This document shows positions 23,127 through 31,000 of a stretch of DNA of 37,016 bases, piece after piece. Every line of letters starts with the position of its first letter. The stretch's first letter is position 1. This stretch comes from an uncultured Eubacteriales bacterium. GTDB lineage: Bacteria > Bacillota > Clostridia > Christensenellales > CAG-917. A program made the translations under genes and the position numbers. The stretch is from NCBI GenBank assembly GCA_900549225.1, contig URNP01000013.1, forward strand, positions 1-37,016. The letters run 5' to 3'. The notes under the pieces are model-generated. The model did not search any database and had not been told where the DNA came from. It saw only the letters and a program-made list of their open reading frames with translations.

Positions 23127-24431
23127 TCAGAATTTCACTCTCTTTTTGCTTACAAAGCGATTGATGCCCGTAAATATCATGATGATAAAGAAGAGCAACA
23201 ACGAGCCTGCAAACGCGTAACCTGTCATACCTTTATCGATATATTGATAGATATAACCGACGACTGTACCCATGTCGTAGTCGATGCCCATTTGTTCACC
23301 GAATATACCTACGACAGCGGTATATTGCTTCATGCCGCCCATAATACCCGTCACGATGAGATAACTGATCATCGGGGAAATCATCGGAGCGGTAATTTTC
23401 CAAAGAATAGTATGCTTGTTTGCACCGTCGATTCTTGCGGCGTCGTAATACTGTTTATTAACGCTTTGAAGAGAACTGAACAAAATCAAAATCTTGAACG
23501 GCAATCCCGACCAAACTTCGTAAATGATCATAACTATGTATTTAGGCCAAGGAATCGTCAAACTGCCCAGTTCCCACGTCGGACCGCCCGCTTTTCCTAT
23601 CCAATCGACGGGATCGATTCCGAACCATCCCAGCACCATATTGAACAAACCAACGGTTTCGGTGTTGTTTCTCGTGCCGACGATGGTAAAGAACGTTGCA
23701 AAAACCGCGCCCATTGCAAGAGCGTTGGTCAGATACGGCAGGAACAATACCGTCTGATATGCCTTTTGAAGAGGTTTGATTGAAGTCAAAGCAACGGATA
23801 TAAGCAATGCTAGCAACGTCGAAAGCGGAACGGATACAAGCGTAAACACAACGGTGTTTACAAGGCATTGCAAGAAATTTGCGCCGCCCGTGCCCGTATC
23901 GCCCTTCAAAACGCGCACAAAGTTTTCAAAGCCCCAACCGTCAAACGAGCCGTTAAGGCCGTTGTAATTTTGTTTGAATGCGCCGATAAACGCGTTGACG
24001 ATAGGATAAAACGTAAAGACGCACATCAAAATCACCGCAGGAAGCACGAACAGCCAACCCGATTGCGATTTAAAAAATCTCTTTACCTTTTCTCCGGTGG
24101 ACAACGAATAAGTCGAGGGATAGATTTCAACTCCCTCTACGTCCTCGAGCCAGTTTTTCTTTTTTGTGAACAAACCTTTGATTTTTCCGCCCAAATCGGT
24201 GAAAAAATTGGGCTTCTTTTCAATCTGATCGTTTGCTAAATCTGCGGCAGACTCTTCACCGCTCGCCGCATCGTCCGAAATAACGACGTTTTCTATATCT
24301 TCGTCGTTTATTTCGTTTTGACTCTCAACAATTTGTGCGACGTCAATTTCAGGCTCGGACTCGACCGCCAAATTGTTCGATTTTTCTTCGGAAACTTGCT
24401 CGGTTGTCGTTTTTACAGTCTTTTTTGCCAT
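23127..24431 (-). CDS. ABC transporter permease, MalF/UgpA-like, with long cytoplasmic extension
   Basis: A 434-residue permease. The membrane part begins near residue 128 (WLFVLPAVILMCVFTFYPIV), and the EAA motif is YDAARIDGANKHTILWKITAPM. The amino-terminal 127 residues are acidic and then basic. They include FFTDLGGKIKGLFTKKK at 76-92, nearly identical to the last 17 residues of the giant surface protein upstream. The start overlaps the ATPase stop as TAATG, so the two are translationally coupled. Confidence 0.93.
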   Translation of the reverse strand: MAKKTVKTTTEQVSEEKSNNLAVESEPEIDVAQIVESQNEINDEDIENVVISDDAASGEESAADLANDQIEKKPNFFTDLGGKIKGLFTKKKNWLEDVEGVEIYPSTYSLSTGEKVKRFFKSQSGWLFVLPAVILMCVFTFYPIVNAFIGAFKQNYNGLNGSFDGWGFENFVRVLKGDTGTGGANFLQCLVNTVVFTLVSVPLSTLLALLISVALTSIKPLQKAYQTVLFLPYLTNALAMGAVFATFFTIVGTRNNTETVGLFNMVLGWFGIDPVDWIGKAGGPTWELGSLTIPWPKYIVMIIYEVWSGLPFKILILFSSLQSVNKQYYDAARIDGANKHTILWKITAPMISPMISYLIVTGIMGGMKQYTAVVGIFGEQMGIDYDMGTVVGYIYQYIDKGMTGYAFAGSLLLFFIIMIFTGINRFVSKKRVKF

Positions 24432-25504
24432 TATTTGATCCTCTCTTCGGTTTCTGCATTGAACAGGAACACCTTATTGGGTTTGAGATTGAATTTGAAC
24501 GTTCCGACCTGTTCGGGAAGTTTCACGTCGGAATCGACGATACTGCGAACGGTGGGCTTATTGGATGCCGAGTGGCAAGAAACGATTGATTTATCGCGTC
24601 CCATAACTTCGATATGGTCCACGTCAAGCGACAATACGCCGTTTTCGTCGTAGATGAAACCTTCGGGACGAATACCGACCTTGACCGCCTGATCTTCGAG
24701 ATCCGTATCCATAATCGCCTCTTGGCCGATAAACACTTTGCCGTTTTCTATTCTTCCGTCAAAGATATTGATAGGCGGAGTTCCGAGGAAGTTTGCCACG
24801 AACAAGTTTGCGGGATTGTCGTAAATGGATTGCGGCTCGCCGATTTGTTGCACCAGGCCGAGTTTCATAACCACCATAATATCGCAAATGGACATTGCTT
24901 CTTCCTGGTCGTGCGTGACGAAGACTGTGGTTATACCCGTTTCGCGTTGAATACGCTTGATTTCTTCACGCGTCTGAAGTCTGAGACGTGCGTCGAGGTT
25001 TGACAACGGTTCGTCCAAAAGGAGAACGTTTGGCATTTTGACCAAAGCGCGAGCGATTGCGACGCGTTGCTGTTGACCGCCCGACAACTCGGAAGGTTTG
25101 CGCGCCATCAATTCTTCGATTTGAACCAAGCGAGCGGCGTCGAGAGCCTTTTCTTTCGCCTGTTCTTTCGGAATACGCATATTGAGCAAGGGGAACATGA
25201 TATTTTGCGCAACCGTCATATGAGGATAAAGAGCGTAGTTTTGGAAAACCAAGCCGATCCCTCTTCTTTCGGGTGCGAGCGTAGTCACGTCCTGTTCGTC
25301 AAAGAAAATGTTGCCTTGCGTGGGAGATTCCAAGCCCGAAAGCATAAAGAGCGTCGTAGATTTGCCGCATCCGGAAGGTCCCAACAATCCGACGAGTTTT
25401 CCTGACGGAATCTCGATGGACATGTCGTTGACCGCAACGACGGGTTTACCTTTCTTTTCCCTCGACGGGAATACCTTGGTCAAGTGTTGAATGGATATTT
25501 TCAT
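24431..25504 (-). CDS. ABC transporter ATPase, MsmX/UgpC/MalK family
   Basis: A 357-residue sugar-type importer ATPase: Walker A GPSGCGKST 42-50, Q-loop FQNYALYPH, signature LSGGQQQR 141-148, Walker B LLLDEP 162-167, H-loop His 199. A C-terminal TOBE-type domain follows (about 235-357), with GIRPEGF. Many Firmicutes importers share one distant MsmX; here the operon has its own. It overlaps the upstream gene by ATGA and the downstream permease by one base. Confidence 0.95.
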   Translation of the reverse strand: MKISIQHLTKVFPSREKKGKPVVAVNDMSIEIPSGKLVGLLGPSGCGKSTTLFMLSGLESPTQGNIFFDEQDVTTLAPERRGIGLVFQNYALYPHMTVAQNIMFPLLNMRIPKEQAKEKALDAARLVQIEELMARKPSELSGGQQQRVAIARALVKMPNVLLLDEPLSNLDARLRLQTREEIKRIQRETGITTVFVTHDQEEAMSICDIMVVMKLGLVQQIGEPQSIYDNPANLFVANFLGTPPINIFDGRIENGKVFIGQEAIMDTDLEDQAVKVGIRPEGFIYDENGVLSLDVDHIEVMGRDKSIVSCHSASNKPTVRSIVDSDVKLPEQVGTFKFNLKPNKVFLFNAETEERIK

Positions 25505-26703
25505 ATACTTCTTTCCTCGCGTTTTAACTTAAAGGTTATTTGTTTTTGATATCCTTCCACCTCGAGGGTGTCGGGAAGTCCTTGCGCCGTATAGTTTTTG
25601 TCGACGTCAACCCAAAGATTGACGTAATCTCCCGCTTTGACGTGCTGCGTATCGGTGTAGTTTTTGTCTTTCATAAGCGCAAACTGCACTTCTCCGCCTT
25701 GATTTGAATATCTCACCTGAATGCTTCCGTCAAAGCCTTCCGCCTCGGAAACGTCGCAAGTCATCGTAAGTTTGCAGAAATAATCGTGACCGAACACTTC
25801 CTCTTTTTTGGCTTTCTTGTGTTTCGGTTTAATCTTGAACACCTTGACGAACAGCCATTTGAAGAACTTAATCACGTAGCGTTTGCCTATCAATGAATCG
25901 CCGATAAGGTAGATTCCTATGAAGTACACCACGACGATTATTGCCGATTTTTTGTCTGCGCTGCTCTTCACCACTCCGTCCGAACTGATTTTGTAGTGCT
26001 CGCTTTTTGCGAGGAACTCATCGTTGAGTTCGTTGAGTTTATCCGATTTGAAATCAGCGTTATACTCGTCGATAAAATCCGTTGCGTCCGCAAAAAACCG
26101 TTCGCTGTAGTCGAGATTTGCGTTTATCGTTGCAAACACGTTTCCGTTGCAGTCGACGATTTCGATTTTCGATATAGAACCCAAGGATTCTTGATCGAAA
26201 TCGACGTAGATAAATCCTGCTTTTTCGCACGTCGAGTTGGTATCTTTCGTGTCGTTTTTATCGGTATCGGTGTCGAGCACCTGAATCGAATGTTTCTTCC
26301 CGGAAAGATCCGTGACGTTGATGATTGCCTGATTATGTTCTGTTTTATTTATATTATATATATTTTTAATACCATATACAAAGCCGGCATACGCTTTGTG
26401 CAACTTCATATCTTGCACGCTGTTTCCCTCTTCGTCCGCTCCGGGAACGAGAGTCGCAGCCTTGAATAAGACGATGCCTCCGCCCGAGGGAAAGTCCTGC
26501 TGCAAAACGTACTCGTCGTCGTAATATCCGCCGACAATCGAAATTGCCTGTGCGTAGTTTTTTTCGCTAAGCGACTTCTCTATCATGCTCACCGACTCTC
26601 CGTACAGCATCAAAAAATACGGCAGGAACACGGCAAGCAACACGCCGACTGTGAAAGTGAACAAATAATAGATTATGTTCGCTATTACGAGGCCTTTCTT
26701 CAT
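25501..26703 (-). CDS. Membrane protein with extracytoplasmic domain, unknown
   Basis: A 400-residue protein with a hydrophobic helix at 7-33, an extracytoplasmic region of about 220 residues, a second helix at about 256-276 and a strongly basic cytoplasmic stretch (KFFKWLFVKVFKIKPKHKKAKK). A C-terminal beta-rich domain follows, about 305-400 (SIQVRYSNQGGEVQFALMKD, YVNLWVDVDKNY). I recognise no family. Its start overlaps the previous gene by ATGA and its end overlaps the ATPase by ATGA, so it is a bona fide operon member and may be a transporter or nuclease accessory. Confidence 0.75.
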   Translation of the reverse strand: MKKGLVIANIIYYLFTFTVGVLLAVFLPYFLMLYGESVSMIEKSLSEKNYAQAISIVGGYYDDEYVLQQDFPSGGGIVLFKAATLVPGADEEGNSVQDMKLHKAYAGFVYGIKNIYNINKTEHNQAIINVTDLSGKKHSIQVLDTDTDKNDTKDTNSTCEKAGFIYVDFDQESLGSISKIEIVDCNGNVFATINANLDYSERFFADATDFIDEYNADFKSDKLNELNDEFLAKSEHYKISSDGVVKSSADKKSAIIVVVYFIGIYLIGDSLIGKRYVIKFFKWLFVKVFKIKPKHKKAKKEEVFGHDYFCKLTMTCDVSEAEGFDGSIQVRYSNQGGEVQFALMKDKNYTDTQHVKAGDYVNLWVDVDKNYTAQGLPDTLEVEGYQKQITFKLKREERSI

Positions 26704-27080
26704 TCTTTCTCAACACCGTCGTCGCTCTCGTCTTGAGAGTTTTCGCTCTGAACGTTCTCGCATTGAGCACACTCGTTTGAAGCGTCCTCGTTTTGAGTGT
26801 CCGTTTGTTTTTCGTCGGTTTTTACTTCTTCGTCAAGCGCCGAAACCACGTCGCATTCCGAAAACAACGCATCGTCTTGTGCATTGGGAAGACCTCTGCT
26901 TGTTCTGAACGCTTCTTCGCGCTTTTTCAGATTATCTCTCTGTTCCTGATATTGTTTTTTGTTGAATACCGGAATGAGAAAGTAGATCGCAACGATTAAA
27001 ACGACCGCAACCGCACATCCGACGAAGAATCCCACGTCGACCGAACCCAATTTATTGAGAAGCATCATTTTTGCAAACAT
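26700..27080 (-). CDS. Small membrane protein with acidic tail, unknown
   Basis: A 126-residue protein with one membrane helix (about residues 16-37) followed by a charged linker and an acidic, Gln/Asn/Ser/Glu-rich low-complexity tail. ATG 27080 has AAGGA upstream. It overlaps the next gene by ATGA. No family recognised. It might tether or bridge operon components. Confidence 0.65.
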   Translation of the reverse strand: MFAKMMLLNKLGSVDVGFFVGCAVAVVLIVAIYFLIPVFNKKQYQEQRDNLKKREEAFRTSRGLPNAQDDALFSECDVVSALDEEVKTDEKQTDTQNEDASNECAQCENVQSENSQDESDDGVEKE

Positions 27081-27114
27081 TTTTATTCCTTATACCCCTT
27101 TGCCATACTTGATA

Positions 27115-27402
27115 TCAGGCAACGCAAAACGAGCAAGCCGACGCAGACCTACCCTTTACTTTGTTACCTTTGAGTTGTGAAAACGAACTTCTGACAGAAT
27201 TGTCACTTATACGTAAAATTATGTTTTTTTGCACAGTTGTGCGCAATTTATCAATATTAGCCGATTCGGAAAGTACGATGCCAAGGCAAATAAAAAACAA
27301 AAACGCTACAAATCCCGAAGCCAAAGCGGCAACGAGAACAATGTCGAAAAGAGATGTCAAAGCACTCTTTAGAACATTTGCGATTTGCGCATCTAATATC
27401 AT
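27115..27402 (-). CDS. Small single-helix membrane protein, unknown
   Basis: A 95-residue protein with one strong hydrophobic helix (about 19-45, IVLVAALASGFVAFLFFICLGIVL). A basic, serine-rich tail follows, ending in SACSFCVA, with two Cys near the end. I chose the ATG at 27402 because AGAGGG lies 9 bases upstream; an in-frame ATG at 27462 lacks a site. It is the first gene of the long operon, 34 bases before the next gene. Confidence 0.6.
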   Translation of the reverse strand: MILDAQIANVLKSALTSLFDIVLVAALASGFVAFLFFICLGIVLSESANIDKLRTTVQKNIILRISDNSVRSSFSQLKGNKVKGRSASACSFCVA

Positions 27403-27477
27403 TAATGCTTCCCTCTTAACCGCGCAAGCACGGTCCTCTTTTGCAAGCAGACGGAAGGCCATTACACATATACGTTA

Positions 27478-27486
27478 AGTATAATA
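27478..27486 (-). promoter_or_regulatory. Possible -10 element for the nuclease-ABC operon
   Basis: Overlapping TATTAT and TATACT lie about 80 bases upstream of the first operon gene in an AT-rich region. No convincing -35 was found at 16-18 bases, so this is only a candidate. Confidence 0.25.
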
Positions 27487-27710
27487 TGACACAATCTCAT
27501 CTAATGCTTCTAAACTATGCTAACATATTTCAAAACAAAAAACAATGGTCAATTCAAAAATCCTTAAAAACTTTTAAAGAAAGTCAAATTTTGTCGAACT
27601 AATGTTTTTTATTTTTTTTGAATACATTTCAAAATACATCAACTTTTCCACTAAACAGAGGCATTTTTCAATCTTGAAATCAACTAAATTTTTTAAAAAC
27701 ATAATTTAGC

Positions 27711-27747
27711 GCCGCAATACGAATTGTGTTTTCATGCGGCAATTTTT
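27711..27747 (+). terminator. Terminator-like hairpin in the intergenic region
   Basis: GCCGCA pairs with TGCGGC across 18 bases and is followed on the plus strand by AATTTTTTAA. No plus-strand gene precedes it, so its role is unclear. The flanking 27487-27710 is very AT-rich with no ORF. Confidence 0.3.
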
Positions 27748-27839
27748 TAATAAATCTCCTTCAAGTCCACAACGCTTGTTCAACTATTCAATCAAAAAAT
27801 CAAATTTTGTTCACGACTCAACCTATCGTTGCGTTATTT

Positions 27840-27870
27840 ACCACGCTATGCGTGGTGCAACGCAGTTGCA
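27840..27870. other. Tandem short hairpins
   Basis: ACCACGC-TAT-GCGTGGT (27840-27856) runs straight into TGCAAC-GCA-GTTGCA (27856-27870). They sit in the gap between the giant surface gene and the ABC operon. Could be a dispersed palindromic element or a structured RNA. Confidence 0.4.
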
Positions 27871-27880
27871 AAGTCCCTGA

Positions 27881-27923
27881 TGACATAAAAAAAACAACAG
27901 CCCTGCTGTTACTTTTTGTGTCA
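27881..27923 (-). terminator. Second terminator after the giant surface gene
   Basis: On the minus strand AACAGC-AGG-GCTGTT is followed by GTTTTTTTTA. An outer TGACA/TGTCA pairing extends the stem. It is the second terminator met by transcripts leaving the giant gene. Confidence 0.55.
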
Positions 27924-28002
27924 CTTGGGCAAAATCTCGTGTTTAAGGCTCTTTTCGGGAGTGTGCCGGACGATAAGTACTTTTTGTCGGTAATTTTCAA
28001 AA

Positions 28003-28036
28003 AAGACCACCACCCGTTTTATCGAGTGATGGTCTT
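28003..28036 (-). terminator. Terminator of the giant surface protein gene
   Basis: On the minus strand AAGACCATCAC pairs with GTGGTGGTCTT (one mismatch) across a 12-base loop and is followed by TTTTTTG, 18 bases after the stop codon. Confidence 0.85.
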
Positions 28037-28053
28037 GTCTTATTTAGTTCATC

Positions 28054-31000
28054 TTATTTCTTTTTGGTAAATAGCGCTTTGATTTTTGCTCCGAGAGTTT
28101 TGAAAAAGTTTCCGATTGCCGTAAAGCCTTTCTTCAAAGCTACTCCCAAGTCTGCAAAAGTCTTTTTCTTGACAGCGAACCAGAAAATCGCAAATCCGCC
28201 GATTCCCGCGACCGCTACCGAGCCGATTACGATACCCGCAATCTGTCCGCCCGAAAGTCCGTCCTTTTTAGCGGGTGGGGTGATTTTGCCACCGCCCGAA
28301 GGCTTATCGTCATATACAGCCGTAAGGGTTTTTTCTCCCGATACTGTAAATGTATAACTCTTGTTTGTGCTTACGATATTTCCGCTTTCGTCTTTCCAGC
28401 CTGTGAACACTTTGCCTTCTGCCGGATCGTTTGCGGTAATAGTTACGCTGTCGCCTTCTTTATACGTTCCTGCACCCGTTCCGCCTTCAACTTTGATTTC
28501 AATCGACGGAGCCGCGTCAACGTCTCTGAAATGCGCTTTGATTGTAATTTCGCTTGCAGGCATTACAAAGGTTGTTGTAGAACTTGTCGCACTTGCAAAC
28601 TCAATCGTTACGCCTGCCGTTTCGCAAGTCCATTTGTCAAAGACCTTTCCGGTTGGTGCGCCTTTTGCGGTTATGGTTATGGTTTCACCGGCTTTTGCAG
28701 GGGATTTGTCTTTCGTGCCGTCCACAATAACTATTTCATACTTTGTAACAGCCAAATAGGTTGCCTTAAAGGTTACGTTTCCGGCAGGCATTTGGAACTT
28801 GATTTCCGTTTTGGTTAAGTCCATATCCGTGGTGTCAAGTCCCGTAACTTCCCACTTGTCAAAATACATATCTGTATCAGGCTCGTTTGCCTTTACGGTA
28901 ACTTCCGTTTGATATGTTGCCATATTATGAGTTGTCGTTCCGTTAGTGACGTCAACTCTATACATTTCATCTTCAAACGTTGCCACAACGGTTACGTCAC
29001 CGGCAGGCATTGTAAAGGTGGTAGTTACGTTTGTTTTGCTGGCAAAGATATTACCGCTTTCCGAAGTCCATTCAACAAACTTCTTGCCCGTAGGAATGGT
29101 TGCGGTAATTGTAACCGTTTCGCCATATTTTGCCCTTGCCTTATCTACCGTGCCACCCGTTACGTTTACCTTATATTTCGCTTCGCCATAGGTTGCTTTG
29201 ATTTCAACTGCGTTTGCAGGCATATTGAAAGTGATTTCGGGGTTGGTCAAATCCATATCGGTTGTATCAAGTCCTGTTACAACCCACGTATCGAATACTT
29301 TTCCCGTAGGAGCGGGGTATGCCGTCACTTTAATCACGTCGCCATAATACGCATATCCAACCGTATCTTCGCCTTTTTCCGCCACACAATCGGTAACAGA
29401 AATATTATAGGTCGCTTTTACGTATGTTGCCGTAACGGTAACGTCGTGGTTAGGCATAGTAAAGGTAGTTTCTTGGCTTGTAGCATTCAAGAACGATACG
29501 TCAGTCGAATCGGTAGTCCATCTATCAAACTTATATCCTATTTCAGGCTCGTTTGCCGTGATAGTAACCTTAACGCCTTGTGCAGGTTTGTTAGGGGTTG
29601 CCGTTCCTTTTTCTACATTCACGTTGTAAGTGATTAGTTCATAATTTGCAGTTGCTGTTACGGCATTTGCAGGCATATTGAAAGTAATTTCAGTCTGTGT
29701 TGTATCTGCAACCGACGCTCCTATCAAAGTCCAGCCTACAAATCTTTCGCCCACACCCGGAGTATTTGCGGTAAGGGTAACGCTTGCGCCTTCTTCAAAT
29801 TCACCGCCACCTGTTCCTTTTGTTACGGTAACCGTATAAGTAATGACTTCGTTTTCGGCAATGGTAATTGTTACATGGGCGCTTGCTTTGTAGTTTTTAG
29901 ACTCTTTATATCTGACTTCATATTGTCCTTTTGCAAGTCCTGTGATTTCTGCTCCCGTGCAATCGGCATAAGTGCCACCGACAGCCCTATATTCCATAGC
30001 GGTATCTACGCCCGTTATCTTGCCGTCGCTTACTCCAACATTTGAAGTATTAAATCCTTTTACGCCGACAGGTGCGCCTTTGTCCGCTTTTGCTATTGTC
30101 CATTGAACGTCATAATCTACAAACATTGTAGAGTTATTATAGGCGTCCCATTTATAACCCGGTTTAAGTTTTGCGGTTGCAACGTAATTTCCTGCGTCGG
30201 TTGCTTTTGTTGTGCCTGTAAGGGTATATCCTTCGCCTTCGCTGACGCCGATTTGCTCGCTTCCGTCATATATCAGATTTTGATTGCCCGAAACAAACGA
30301 AAGCACGGTATATCCGTCTATGTCAAGGAAAAAACTTTTAGCATCTTTTAAAACTCCATCGTAGTAATATTCTATTCTCCATTCAATATTCTTTTCCCCA
30401 TATTGATATGCTCTATCGTCGGGTTTACCGCTAATCGTTCCGTCTTTTGCAAGATTTAGCCCCCAAACTTTACGGCTTGTTTCGCTATAATTCTTAATTT
30501 CAACTTTAGTAGAATCGCCACCCGGACACGATACTTCGATTTTTGCATTGTATTCCACATCACACTTACCATTTGGTAAAAAGGCAGTCAAAATCTTGAA
30601 TTCGCTTGTTTCTAATTCATTTGTTATTTCTACAATGGTTGGCTCGCTTGGGTTATAATTTGTGTTTTCCCTGTATCTTACTTCATACTTGCCTGCATAA
30701 AGATTTTCGATTGTTGAGCCTGTACAAGTCGTATATGAGCCTGCATTATATGGTCTATATTCCATATCGGTAGTAACGCCAAGTATTTTACCGTCGTTCT
30801 TTCCTTCTACGGATGCATTTCCTACGGTGATTCCCGCCGGTGCAGATTGATCTCCTTTAACGATTTTCCAAGATATTTCTCTATCGTCAAAAGAATACAT
30901 TGCTCCTGCGCCCCAAGCATAGCCCGGTTTAAGTTTTGCGGTGGCTGTATATTCCCCAATACCTTTTGCTTTATATGTTCCCGAAAGAGTATATCCTTCG

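Noticed and set aside
27818..28000. 60-residue minus-strand ORF downstream of the giant gene
   Set aside because: It runs through the terminator and hairpins, lacks a ribosome site and has no gene-like composition.
28054..28180. Sortase anchor on the giant protein
   Set aside because: No LPXTG-like motif precedes the C-terminal helix; the tail is longer and more basic than in sortase substrates.
28400..30000. CRISPR or DNA tandem-repeat array
   Set aside because: Repetition here is degenerate protein-level repetition of InlB-B-like units; no regularly spaced identical DNA repeats were found anywhere in the window.
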